NCBI RefSeq assembly: GCF_003287935.1
Contig: NZ_CP030287.1
Span: 3,066,267-3,130,266, forward strand
Reading direction: 5' to 3'
From: Streptomyces sp. ICC1
Lineage (GTDB): Bacteria > Actinomycetota > Actinomycetes > Streptomycetales > Streptomycetaceae
Length of the DNA stretch: 64,000 bases
The notes under the pieces were generated by a model. That model did no database searches and was not told the DNA's origin. It saw only the letters and a program-made list of their open reading frames with translations. The stretch's first letter is position 1. Each line of letters opens with the position of its first letter. The position numbers and the translations under genes are program-made. Shown here piece after piece: positions 34,086 through 42,367 of this stretch.

Positions 34086-35087
34086 TCAGTCCTGCGCCGC
34101 CTCGCCCGTGCCGCGGTGGCCGAGGCCGGTGCGGGCGGTGGTGGGGATGCGGCCCAGGCGGCCGGCCTGGAAGTCGTCGAACGCCTGCTGCAGCTCGTGC
34201 TTGCTGTTCATCACGAACGGCCCGTAGTGCGCCATCGGCTCCCGGATCGGACGTCCGCCGAGCAGGACGATCTCCAGGTCCGGGGCGTTGGAGTCCTGGG
34301 CCTCGTCCGCCCGCAGGGTCAGCGAGCCGCCCTCGCCGAAGACCGCGGTCTGCCCGGTGTGGATCGGCCTGCGGTCCTCGCCGACCGAGCCGCGCCCGGC
34401 CAGTACGTACGCCAGGGCGTTGAAGTCCTCGCGCCAGGGGAGGGTGAGCCGCGCGCCGGGGGTGACCGTCGCGTGGATCATCGTGATCGGGGTGTGGGTG
34501 ATGCCGGGGCCCTGGTGGCCGTCCAGCTCGCCGGCGATCACCCGGAGCAGGGCGCCGCCGTCCGGGGTGGAGAGCAGCTGGACCTGGCCGCCGCCGATGT
34601 CCTGGTAGCGCGGGGGCATCATCTTGTCGGAGGCCGGGAGGTTCACCCACAGCTGGAGGCCGTGGAAGAGCCCGCCGGACACGACGAGGGCCTCCGGCGG
34701 GGCCTCGATGTGCAGGAGGCCGGACCCGGCGGTCATCCACTGGGTGTCGCCGCCGTTGATGACTCCGCCGCCGCCGTTGCTGTCCTGGTGGACGAAGGTT
34801 CCGTCGATCAGGTAGGTGACGGTCTCGAAGCCGCGGTGGGGGTGCCAGGGGGTGCCCTTGGGCTCGCCCGGCGCGTACTCCACCTCACCCATCTGGTCCA
34901 TCATGATGAACGGGTCGAGGTACTGGTAGTTGATCCCGGCGAACGCGCGTCGTACCGGGAATCCCTCGCCCTCGAAACCCCCCGGGGCGGTCGTGACGGC
35001 CAGCACCTTGCGGGCGGTCGTCGTCTCCTGGGCGGGCTCCGCGACGCGCGGGAGCGTCAACGGGTTCTCCACAGTCACTGCAGGCAT
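34086..35087 (-). CDS. Pirin family protein
   Basis: A 333-residue bicupin. The N-terminal cupin carries the metal-binding HPHRGFETVTYLIDG near residues 82-96, followed by MTAGSGLLHIEAPPEA. The second cupin has LPWREDFNALAYVLAGRGSVG. Pirins bind iron; some have quercetinase activity and some modulate metabolic enzymes. A GAAGGAGG site precedes the ATG. The upstream region contains GTTT-N5-AAAC (35113-35125), a possible repressor site. It is a single-gene unit. Confidence 0.92.
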   Translation of the reverse strand: MPAVTVENPLTLPRVAEPAQETTTARKVLAVTTAPGGFEGEGFPVRRAFAGINYQYLDPFIMMDQMGEVEYAPGEPKGTPWHPHRGFETVTYLIDGTFVHQDSNGGGGVINGGDTQWMTAGSGLLHIEAPPEALVVSGGLFHGLQLWVNLPASDKMMPPRYQDIGGGQVQLLSTPDGGALLRVIAGELDGHQGPGITHTPITMIHATVTPGARLTLPWREDFNALAYVLAGRGSVGEDRRPIHTGQTAVFGEGGSLTLRADEAQDSNAPDLEIVLLGGRPIREPMAHYGPFVMNSKHELQQAFDDFQAGRLGRIPTTARTGLGHRGTGEAAQD

Positions 35088-35247
35088 GGTCGGAACCTCC
35101 TTCTGGCGTCGAGTTTAGTTGAAACCCGAACTTTCTGCCACCCGCCAGAACAGCCCGCCCTCCCGCCGCATTCCCGGCCCGGAAACACGCGTACGCCCGC
35201 CCCTGCCGCGCGGTCCGCGCGGTGGGACGGGCGTACCCGTACCGATC

Positions 35248-35604
35248 CTAGATCATGACGGCGATCATGGTCGGCGCCACGACGTCCACCCAGCCGTGGG
35301 GCAGGACGTCCACACACCCGCCGGGAGTGCCGGTGACCGGGCCGCAGACCCGCACGAGGCCGGCGTCACGGTTGTTGAGCACCCGGAGGGTCCCCATCTG
35401 CGGGTAGGGGAAGTAGGTGGAGCCCGGGTACATCACGAGCGACGGGCGGCCCGCCGGCCAGCTCCCGCCCTCCCCGTAGAGGCACGCCGTGCCCGCCGGG
35501 CACCCCCGCACCTGCACGGCCGCCTCGGCCCCCACCGCGCCGACCGTGGCCACCGCTCCCAGGGCGAGCGCGAGCGCCGCCCCCGCCCTGGCGATCCGGC
35601 GCAC
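35248..35604 (-). CDS. Small secreted Cys-rich protein, I36-inhibitor-like (2)
   Basis: A 118-residue protein with an N-terminal signal peptide (hydrophobic residues 7-28, cleavage near AEAA). The mature part begins with GCPAGTACLYGEGGSWPAG, the CPxGxxCLY pattern of family I36 peptidase inhibitors and relatives, with a second Cys pair (VRVCGPVTG, GGCVDV). The start is GTG 35604, 2 bp after the stop of the related upstream gene, so the two are a tandem pair of paralogues. Inhibitory activity is not established. Confidence 0.75.
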   Translation of the reverse strand: MRRIARAGAALALALGAVATVGAVGAEAAVQVRGCPAGTACLYGEGGSWPAGRPSLVMYPGSTYFPYPQMGTLRVLNNRDAGLVRVCGPVTGTPGGCVDVLPHGWVDVVAPTMIAVMI

Positions 35605-35606
35605 GG

Positions 35607-35990
35607 CTACCAGGTCGCGATCACGATGGAGTTGATCGGCGACAGGTTCTCGGGCCAGCCGTCGCCCGGGCGCATCTTGGGCAGGCAGTCGGTGCCGTTG
35701 CTGTTGCGACACAGCTTCACGGTCCAGCCGCCCGTCTGGTTGTTGTAGACGATGTGCTGGCCCTCCTGGTTGTAGAGCTTGTGCACACCCTGGGTCGTGT
35801 ACCGCTGGTTCCACGGCACCGGCTCGTTCCAGTTCGTGCCCCGGTAGATGCAGACCGCGCCGGACGGGCAGCCGAAGGAGTCGGCCGCCTGCGCCGGGCC
35901 CGCCGCCAGGACCCCCGTGCCCAGCGCCAGCACCCCCGCGACCGCCGACGTCATGACCTTCGTGCGGATGGATGTACGCGTACGAGCCAT
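35607..35990 (-). CDS. Small secreted Cys-rich protein, I36-inhibitor-like (1)
   Basis: A 127-residue secreted protein with a twin-Arg-like basic start and signal peptide (cleavage near AQAADS, residue 35). The mature part has GCPSGAVCIYRGTNWNEP and a second pair of cysteines (KLCRNSNGTDCLP). It resembles the peptidase inhibitor I36 (SMPI-type) superfamily, also found among small secreted streptomycete proteins with other roles. AGGAGG precedes the ATG at 35990. It is followed by its paralogue. Confidence 0.8.
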   Translation of the reverse strand: MARTRTSIRTKVMTSAVAGVLALGTGVLAAGPAQAADSFGCPSGAVCIYRGTNWNEPVPWNQRYTTQGVHKLYNQEGQHIVYNNQTGGWTVKLCRNSNGTDCLPKMRPGDGWPENLSPINSIVIATW

Positions 35991-36121
35991 CAATGCCTCC
36001 TGGTGGATGAGGCGGGGAGCCCCCCGTGTTCCAGCTCCCCGCGGCACCCACTCTCGGACGCGGCCCGCGCCGCCGCGATCCTTTCGGGCAGCGCCGAAAG
36101 GAAGCCCGTCCGCCCGTCCGC

Positions 36122-37081
36122 TCAGGCGCCGCTGTGCAGGAGGTCCACGCCCAGCGCCGTCGCGGAGTGCAGGACCGCCTTGCCGTCGCGGGCCGTGGTG
36201 ATCAGGCCGGCCGCGCGCAGGGTGCGGGTGTGCTCCGAGACCGAGGGCAGGCTGATGTCGAGGTCCCGGGCCAGCTCGGACGTGGTCCGCTGCTGGATCA
36301 GCAGCTGGAGGACGGCTGCCCGCGTCCGCCCCAGCAGCGCGTCCAGCGCGCCGTCCGCCCGCTCCGGGGACACCAGCGGCAGCGGGGTCATCGCGGGGTA
36401 GAGGAGTACGTACGTCCCGTCCGGGTGGTCGTCCAGCAGCGGGCGGCCCGTCCAGAACGGCGAGGGCATCAGCACCAGCCCGCGCCCGCCGAGCCGGACC
36501 TCGTAGTCCGGCGGCCGGCCCACCTCGAAGACGGTGCCCGACCAGTCGGCCGCGGGGTGCGTGCTCGCCAGGCAGGCCTTGATCCCGTGGGCGGCCAGCA
36601 GCCGGGTCCGCCAGGCCACGTCCGCCTGGAAGGACTGGCGGATCCGCGGCCACTGCGGGGCGATGAGCACCTCGTACGCGGACCGGATCGCGGTGTCCAG
36701 CTGGTCCCAGGCCTCCCGGTCCTGGCTCCAGAGGGCACGCAGCCACGACGGGGAGCCGGGTGCGCGGGTGGCGGCGCGGGTCAGCCCCTCGGGGGTGAGG
36801 AAGGGCACCCGGTCCCGGATGACGGTGAGGCCCTCCTCCAGGCTGCGCGCGTACGGCTCCACGAAGTGCGGGTTGTCCCCGTCGGGCCGCAGCAGGTCGA
36901 ACAGCGGCCGCACCCGGCCCGGCAGCTGCTGGGCTGCGAGGCTGCGCCAACGGCCGAAAACCGCCTGCTCGTCCGTGCGCTGCGCGGCGACGAGCGCGAG
37001 GGCCAGCTCCACGAGGGGCAGCGGCTCGCTCGCGAAGGTGACGTTGAAGAGGTCCTCGGCCTCGAAGTGCACGCGCAGCAT
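36122..37081 (-). CDS. ArsR-type winged-helix regulator
   Basis: A 319-residue regulator with an unusual order: a long N-terminal ligand-type domain (about 1-240) and a C-terminal winged helix (RTRAAVLQLLIQQRTTSELARDLDISLPSVSEHTRTLRAAGLI split across residues 250-295). This plan is common in streptomycetes for ArsR-family proteins with an added N-terminal domain. It lies upstream of the two secreted-protein genes, separated by 131 bp, and may control them; no operator was identified. Confidence 0.85.
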   Translation of the reverse strand: MLRVHFEAEDLFNVTFASEPLPLVELALALVAAQRTDEQAVFGRWRSLAAQQLPGRVRPLFDLLRPDGDNPHFVEPYARSLEEGLTVIRDRVPFLTPEGLTRAATRAPGSPSWLRALWSQDREAWDQLDTAIRSAYEVLIAPQWPRIRQSFQADVAWRTRLLAAHGIKACLASTHPAADWSGTVFEVGRPPDYEVRLGGRGLVLMPSPFWTGRPLLDDHPDGTYVLLYPAMTPLPLVSPERADGALDALLGRTRAAVLQLLIQQRTTSELARDLDISLPSVSEHTRTLRAAGLITTARDGKAVLHSATALGVDLLHSGA

Positions 37082-37104
37082 GTCCGCCCCCGTGCCGTCG
37101 GTGG

Positions 37105-37557
37105 TCAGCCGTACATGCGGCGCATGGCGTAGTCGACCATCTGCTCGACCGCCTTCGCGTCGAAGACCATCCGGTGGTCGCCCTCCATGTCGAGGACGAA
37201 GCCGTAGCCGGTGGGCAGCAGGTCGATCACCTCGGCGCCGGTGATCACGAAGTACTTGGACTCCTTGCCGGCGTACCGGCGGAGCTCCTTGAGCGTGGTG
37301 AACATCGGGATGACCGGCTGCTGCGTGTTGTGCAGCGCCAGGAAGCCCGGGGTCTCGCCGCGCGGGCAGTAGACCTTCGAGGAGGCGAAGATCTGCTGGA
37401 AGTCCTCGGCGGACAGCGACCCGGTCGTGAAGGCGCGCACCGCGTCCGCGAGGGAGGGCGGCGAGGGCTCGGGGTACAGCGGCGGCGCGTAGCCCTGCTG
37501 GGGCTGCGCGTATTGCTGCTGCTGCCCTGCGCTCACGTTCTGGTCGTAGCCGTACAT
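37105..37557 (-). CDS. SseB-family protein
   Basis: A 150-residue protein. After a Gln/Tyr/Pro-rich N-terminus comes an SseB N-terminal-type domain: FLALHNTQQPVIPMFTTLKELRRY, then ITGAEVIDLLPTGYGFVLD. The family is of uncertain function in actinomycetes and often appears near Esx-type secretion genes or alone. It lies 23 bp upstream of the ArsR-type gene and may share its transcript. Confidence 0.85.
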   Translation of the reverse strand: MYGYDQNVSAGQQQQYAQPQQGYAPPLYPEPSPPSLADAVRAFTTGSLSAEDFQQIFASSKVYCPRGETPGFLALHNTQQPVIPMFTTLKELRRYAGKESKYFVITGAEVIDLLPTGYGFVLDMEGDHRMVFDAKAVEQMVDYAMRRMYG

Positions 37558-37605
37558 GGACCGAAGCCTACCGATGGCGTGGCCCGCCGGGACGACGAGT
37601 TCCGG

Positions 37606-37809
37606 TCAGTGGCCCTTCAGCCCCTCGACGAAGCCCGCCCATGCGGTGGCCCCGATCACCAGGACGGGCCCGTCCTGCACCTTGGAATCCCGGACCGGGA
37701 CGATCCCGACCAGGCCGTCAGCGACCTCGACGCACACTCCGCCGTCGGTATTGCTGTAACTGCTCTTGCGCCAGCGCGCAGAGCTCAAGTCAACGTGTCT
37801 GTTTGCCAT
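37606..37809 (-). CDS. DUF397 small protein
   Basis: A 67-residue DUF397 protein with the hallmark WRKSSYSNTDGGVCVEVADG and VPVRDSKVQDGPVLV. In streptomycetes these small proteins almost always accompany an XRE/DUF5753 regulator and act as its partner. The ATG at 37809 overlaps the regulator gene by 20 bp, so they are co-translated. Confidence 0.95.
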   Translation of the reverse strand: MANRHVDLSSARWRKSSYSNTDGGVCVEVADGLVGIVPVRDSKVQDGPVLVIGATAWAGFVEGLKGH

Positions 37810-38647
37810 TTCGGAAGTCCTCTGCGGCCGCCTCGATCATGGCGAGGGACACCTCTGGCGGCAGCGCGGCAGCCCTCAAAAGATCGTACGACCTTCGGTA
37901 GCGCTTCACGATGGCCGGATCATCGATGGTGACACCGCTGTGCAGAGACTCCGTATAGACGAGCGGAGGAGCGTCACCGAAGGTCAAGATGAGGACGGTA
38001 CCGGCCGACATGAAGGGATGCGCTCCAGCGTTCCACGGAAGGATCTGTGGAACGACTCGCCGCCGCCGCCCCAGGGTGGTGACGCGGTCGAGCTGGTCCG
38101 CCATCCCTTCCGGCGGAAGCACCGGCAGCCGTAGCAGCGATTCATGGAGGATCACCCAGTACTCCGCCGCCCTCTGGTCGTCCTCGAAGAGACGTGCCCG
38201 CCCCAATCGGGCGTTGACCTTCACGTCGGTCTCGTCCAAAGGCTCCAGGGGGCGTTCCGCCCGGAAGAGCGCCCGCATGTACGCCTCGGTCTGCAGTACG
38301 CCCGGAAGCACAATCGGGCACCACTCATCGATCGTTTCCGCCAGCTGCTCAGCCTCCAGAACCCTCTCGGCATACTTGGCCTGACCGATGGTCCGCGCCT
38401 TGCGCACGTCCTCGCACCGGCGCTCGAAGAACCCGTCCGCCCTCAGGACCCGGTCCACGTGCTGCGCCAGGTCCAGAGGCATGCGCCGCCGACCGTGCTC
38501 GATCTCGCTCAGGTAGCTGACCCCGTAGAAGCTGCCCTCGACGGCCTGTTGGAGCGTGAGCCCCGCCCCCTCGCGCCGCCAGCGCAACTCCTTGCCGTAG
38601 AAGGCCGGCACGCTCACCGAGCCGTCAATGTCCTTGCTCGCGGCCAT
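37790..38647 (-). CDS. XRE/DUF5753 regulator (WhiJ-like)
   Basis: A 285-residue regulator with an N-terminal helix-turn-helix (ELRWRREGAGLTLQQAVEG, SYLSEIEHGRRRMP) and a DUF5753 domain (QTEAYMRALFRAE, NARLGRARLF, LPWNAGAHPFMSAGTVLILTF). WhiJ-type proteins with DUF397 partners control development and antibiotic production. A divergent small-protein gene and an RsbW-like ATPase gene follow on the other strand, completing the known four-gene pattern. Confidence 0.93.
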   Translation of the reverse strand: MAASKDIDGSVSVPAFYGKELRWRREGAGLTLQQAVEGSFYGVSYLSEIEHGRRRMPLDLAQHVDRVLRADGFFERRCEDVRKARTIGQAKYAERVLEAEQLAETIDEWCPIVLPGVLQTEAYMRALFRAERPLEPLDETDVKVNARLGRARLFEDDQRAAEYWVILHESLLRLPVLPPEGMADQLDRVTTLGRRRRVVPQILPWNAGAHPFMSAGTVLILTFGDAPPLVYTESLHSGVTIDDPAIVKRYRRSYDLLRAAALPPEVSLAMIEAAAEDFRNGKQTR

Positions 38648-38761
38648 CCTCGGAGCCTGCCTTCCACACTTCGCACTGTGGACTCGAAACTCTTCCCACG
38701 CTACGCCGGGGCACGCCAGCCTGTGAGCAGTTCGTCACTCCCCGCTGCGAAGGAATCCGCC

Positions 38762-38968
38762 ATGAGCGACCACCCCCACGACCGCGAGGCGACCACGGCC
38801 CTCGAAAACCTCCGCGCCGCCCTCGCGGGCCACGGGATCACGCTCCCCTCCCTCGACCTCCAGCTCCTCTCCTACGCCGGGCGCTACAGCTCCACCCCCC
38901 TCATCACCCTCGGCAACTGCAACGCCGCCACCGCGCAGCGCCTCGCCGACGCCCTGGCCATGCCGTGA
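38762..38968 (+). CDS. Small hypothetical protein of the WhiJ-like cluster
   Basis: A 68-residue acidic protein (MSDHPHDREATTALENLRAAL, then LITLGNCNAATAQRLADALA) with no membrane segment. Such small proteins are common beside XRE/DUF397 pairs. A GAAGGAA site precedes ATG 38762. It overlaps the following ATPase gene by 4 bp (GTGA), so it probably works with it. Confidence 0.75.
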   Translation: MSDHPHDREATTALENLRAALAGHGITLPSLDLQLLSYAGRYSSTPLITLGNCNAATAQRLADALAMP

Positions 38969-39378
38969 CCGGCCTCACCATCCGGCTGCTCGCCACCCCC
39001 GGCGCCGTACCCCTCGCCCGCCACGCAGTGCGGGAGCATCTCGGACCCGGGGCGTCCGCCGACACGGAGCTCTGTGTGAGCGAGCTGCTCACCAACGCGC
39101 TCGCCCACCTCGGCCCCGGCACGCCCGTCACGCTGCGGATCACCGGAAGGGCAGCCCGTACGCGGGTCGAGCTCACCGACCCCGATCCGCGGGAACCCGT
39201 ACTCCGGCAGGCGGCCGACACCGAGGAGTGCGGGCGGGGGCTGGCGCTGCTGGCCGCCGTGGCGCTGGAATGGGGCGTCCGGCCCGAAGGGGCCGGCGGG
39301 AAGACCGTCTGGTGTGAGCTCGAACTTGACCCTGGTCACAGTCCGACCGGAAGGGTTGCCGTTATTACCGGCGGGTAG
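38965..39378 (+). CDS. RsbW-type ATP-binding protein (anti-sigma-like)
   Basis: A 137-residue GHKL ATPase. The N box is [14 protein letters not shown] (near 30-43) and the G2 loop is [13 protein letters not shown]. Such proteins bind and phosphorylate anti-sigma antagonists or sequester sigma factors. GTG 38965 overlaps the previous stop. Its last codons overlap the first of two operator-like palindromes of the next gene. Confidence 0.88.
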   Translation: MTGLTIRLLATPGAVPLARHAVREHLGPGASADTELCVSELLTNALAHLGPGTPVTLRITGRAARTRVELTDPDPREPVLRQAADTEECGRGLALLAAVALEWGVRPEGAGGKTVWCELELDPGHSPTGRVAVITGG

Positions 39379-39401
39379 CATCATTACGTTACCGATTGGT
39401 A
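39365..39401 (+). promoter_or_regulatory. Two tandem TTACCG-N3-GGTA palindromes
   Basis: TTACCGGCGGGTA (39365-39377) and TTACCGATTGGTA (39389-39401) are the same 13-bp dyad, 24 bp apart (start to start), i.e. on one face of the helix. They lie 45-80 bp upstream of the acyl-CoA dehydrogenase ATG. TetR-family fatty-acid regulators bind dyads of this size, so a repressor of lipid catabolism is the best guess. Confidence 0.6.
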
Positions 39402-39445
39402 TGCACGAAGAACCACTCTCACCGAGCCTTAACGGAGCCGTCGCC

Positions 39446-41272
39446 ATGGGGCACTACAAGTCGAATCTCCGCGACATCGAGTTCAACCTCTTCGAGGTGC
39501 TCGGGCGCGACAAGCTGTACGGCACCGGACCGTTCGGTGAGATGGACACCGAGACCGCCAAGACCATCCTCAGCGAGATCACCAAGCTCTCCGAGAACGA
39601 GCTGGCCGCCTCCTTCGAGGACGCGGACCGCAACCCGCCGGTCTTCGACCCCACCACGAACACCGCGCCCGTCCCGGCGTCCTTCAAGAAGAGCTACAAG
39701 GCCTTCATGGACTCCGAGTACTGGCGCCTGGGCCTGCCCGAGGAGATCGGCGGCACCACCTCGCCCCGCTCGCTCATCTGGGCCTTCGCCGAGACGATCC
39801 TGGGTGCGAACCCGGCCGTCTGGATGTACTCCTCCGGCCCGGCGTTCGCCGGCGTCCTCTTCGAAGAGGGCAACGAGGTACAGAAGAAGATCGCCGCGCT
39901 CGCGGTCGAGAAGCGCTGGGGCTCCACCATGGTCCTCACCGAGCCGGACGCCGGCTCGGACGTCGGCGCCGGCCGCACCAAGGCGGTCGAGCAGGCGGAC
40001 GGCTCCTGGCACATCGAGGGCGTCAAGCGCTTCATCACGTCCGGTGAGCACGACATGGAGGAGAACATCCTCCACTACGTCCTCGCGCGCCCCGAGGGCC
40101 ACGGCCCGGGCACGAAGGGCCTGTCCCTCTTCCTGGTCCCGAAGTTCCACTTCGACTGGGAGACCGGCGAGCTGGGCGAGCGCAACGGCGTCTACGCGAC
40201 GAACGTCGAGCACAAGATGGGCCTCAAGGCCTCCAACACGTGCGAGATGACCTTCGGCGACCAGCACCCCGCCAAGGGCTGGCTGATCGGTGACAAGCAC
40301 GACGGCATCCGCCAGATGTTCATGATCATCGAGTTCGCCCGGATGATGGTCGGCACGAAGGCCATCGCGACCCTGTCGACCGGCTACCTGAACGCGCTGG
40401 AGTACGCCAAGGAGCGCGTGCAGGGCCCGGACCTGGCCGAGTTCATGGACAAGGCGGCCCCCAAGGTCACCATCACGCACCACCCCGACGTGCGCCGCTC
40501 GCTCATGACGCAGAAGGCGTACGCCGAGGGCATGCGCGCCCTGGTCCTGTACACCGCGTCCATCCAGGACGAGATCCAGGTCAAGCAGGCCGCCGGCGAG
40601 GACACCAAGTCCCTCGTGGGTCTGAACGACCTGCTCCTGCCGATCGTGAAGGGCTACGGCTCCGAGAAGTCCTACGAGCAGCTCGCGCAGTCGCTCCAGA
40701 CCTTCGGCGGTTCCGGTTACCTGCAGGAATACCCGATCGAGCAGTACATCCGCGACGCCAAGATCGACACCCTCTACGAGGGCACCACGGCCATCCAGGG
40801 CCAGGACTTCTTCTTCCGGAAGATCGTCCGCGACCAGGGCGCCGCCCTGAACGTCCTCTCCGAGACGTTCAAGAAGTTCCTGGCCGAGGGCCCCGGCGGC
40901 GAGGACCTCGCCCCGGCCCGCGACGCGCTCGCCAAGGCGGCCGTCGACCTGGAGGCCATCGTCGGCCAGATGATCGTCGACCTCACCGCCACCGGCGAGG
41001 ACGTCAAGAACATCTACAAGGTCGGCCAGAACACCACCCGCCTGCTCATGGCCTCCGGTGACGTGGTCGTCGGCTACCTGCTCCTCAAGGGCGCGGCCGT
41101 GGCCGCCGAGAAGCTGCCGACCGCCTCCCCCAAGGACGTGCCGTTCTACACCGGCAAGATCGCGGCGGCGAAGTTCTTCGCCGCCCAGGTCCTGCCCGGC
41201 GTCTCGGTCGCCCGCGCGCTCGCCGAGAGCGTCGACAACACCCTGATGGAGCTCGACGAGGCCGCCTTCTAG
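39446..41272 (+). CDS. fadE5-like: Acyl-CoA dehydrogenase, FadE5-like
   Basis: A 608-residue flavoprotein that follows mycobacterial FadE5 closely from its first residues ([20 protein letters not shown]). It has the FAD/substrate motif [32 protein letters not shown], and the catalytic glutamate in [20 protein letters not shown]. FadE5-type enzymes are longer than the usual 380 residues and oxidise a wide range of acyl-CoA chain lengths in the first step of beta-oxidation. It is a single-gene unit between two tandem operators and a strong terminator. Confidence 0.95.
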   Translation: MGHYKSNLRDIEFNLFEVLGRDKLYGTGPFGEMDTETAKTILSEITKLSENELAASFEDADRNPPVFDPTTNTAPVPASFKKSYKAFMDSEYWRLGLPEEIGGTTSPRSLIWAFAETILGANPAVWMYSSGPAFAGVLFEEGNEVQKKIAALAVEKRWGSTMVLTEPDAGSDVGAGRTKAVEQADGSWHIEGVKRFITSGEHDMEENILHYVLARPEGHGPGTKGLSLFLVPKFHFDWETGELGERNGVYATNVEHKMGLKASNTCEMTFGDQHPAKGWLIGDKHDGIRQMFMIIEFARMMVGTKAIATLSTGYLNALEYAKERVQGPDLAEFMDKAAPKVTITHHPDVRRSLMTQKAYAEGMRALVLYTASIQDEIQVKQAAGEDTKSLVGLNDLLLPIVKGYGSEKSYEQLAQSLQTFGGSGYLQEYPIEQYIRDAKIDTLYEGTTAIQGQDFFFRKIVRDQGAALNVLSETFKKFLAEGPGGEDLAPARDALAKAAVDLEAIVGQMIVDLTATGEDVKNIYKVGQNTTRLLMASGDVVVGYLLLKGAAVAAEKLPTASPKDVPFYTGKIAAAKFFAAQVLPGVSVARALAESVDNTLMELDEAAF

Positions 41273-41315
41273 GCCCCGTCCTCCCCATCCCACAGCTGTA
41301 CGCGGTGTACGTACG

Positions 41316-41358
41316 CGCCGACGGCCGGGTCCTCCGCACGGGGGCCCGGCCGTCGGCG
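41316..41358 (+). terminator. Terminator after the FadE5-like gene
   Basis: A perfect 14-bp stem (CGCCGACGGCCGGG at 41316-41329, complement at 41345-41358) with a 15-nt loop whose ends can pair further (CC with GG). It lies 44 bp after the stop. Confidence 0.8.
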
Positions 41359-41471
41359 TGCGCCGGGGCGGGCGCGGTCAAGGGGCGCTCCGACGGCCAC
41401 CGAGGGGCCCCGTACCGCCTGTGGGCTGCGGGGTTCCCGGGTTGTCGGTGCTTCGTGGGACGCTCGGGGGT

Positions 41472-42212
41472 ATGAGTCCACAGGAGCAGCAGCGCGGCAG
41501 CAGGGGGTACTCCGTCCCGACGGGGCGGCCCTATGCCCTCAAGGAGCTGCAGTCCGCCGTGGGCAGCCTCGGCGACCACCTCAAAGAGCTCTACGACGGT
41601 GCCCACCCCACCGAGTACGAGTCCGTCGCCGACGCCCTCTACACCGCCTTCCAGACCGCCTCCGGGCTCGCGCCCGCCAAGAGCTACACCGGCTGTCCGG
41701 AGCACCCCAACGGCGCGCTGGACCCCGAGGCGCCCGAGGGCTGGGGCCGCTGCCTCATCTGCAACGACCGGCGGCGCCTGGGCATGCGCGCCCAGGGCGC
41801 CCGGGCGGCCGCCGCCGCCCCGCCCGCCGGGGAGCAGCGCCGGCTGGGCTACCCCGTGCCCGACCCCCCGTACACGCTCCAGGCGCTGCGCGAGCGCCTG
41901 CGCGCGGTCGAGGACCGGCGCTTCCACCTGAGCCTGGGATCGCCGCCCGAGGACTTCGTCGCGATGGCCGACGACCTGCACCGCGCCTTCATCGTGGCCC
42001 GCGAACTGTCCCGGCCGCGCAACGCCTCCGGCTGCTCCGAGCACCCCGGTGCGCCCATCGATCCCGACGCACCACCGGGTGAGGCCTGTATCTTCTGCGC
42101 CGGACGCAAAAGACGCGCACAGCGCTCCGCGCAGACCCCGGAGATGCTCCCGCGCATCCGCCGGGGCGAGCGCAGACAGCTGCAGCGCCGCTTCGAGCGT
42201 CCGCCGGGCTGA
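41472..42212 (+). CDS. Hypothetical protein with duplicated CxEHP/CxxC halves
   Basis: A 246-residue protein made of two similar halves. Each half has a helical part with YALKELQ/YTLQALRERL-type starts and ends with a Cys/His motif: GCPEHPNGALDPEAPEGWGRCLIC in outline in the first (near 75-97) and GCSEHPGAPIDPDAPPGEACIFC in the second (near 192-214). The Cys and His spacing fits a zinc site. A basic Arg-rich tail follows. I do not know the family. It is a single-gene unit. Confidence 0.7.
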   Translation: MSPQEQQRGSRGYSVPTGRPYALKELQSAVGSLGDHLKELYDGAHPTEYESVADALYTAFQTASGLAPAKSYTGCPEHPNGALDPEAPEGWGRCLICNDRRRLGMRAQGARAAAAAPPAGEQRRLGYPVPDPPYTLQALRERLRAVEDRRFHLSLGSPPEDFVAMADDLHRAFIVARELSRPRNASGCSEHPGAPIDPDAPPGEACIFCAGRKRRAQRSAQTPEMLPRIRRGERRQLQRRFERPPG

Positions 42213-42367
42213 CAAGCGGCCTCGGGGAAGTGCGGCGCGGAGACGTGCCCCTCTTCCCCGGGGCCGCTCGGCCCCGGGGTCCGGGCCACACCCCTCCCGT
42301 TCCCCTTCCTCCGGCCATCCGCCGCAGTCCGGCCATGACGAACACGACCGTCGTTAAGGTGAACCAC

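Noticed and set aside
35113..35125. GTTT-N5-AAAC as a confident pirin operator
   Set aside because: Arms of 4 bp are too short to separate from chance without comparative data; mentioned only in the pirin entry.
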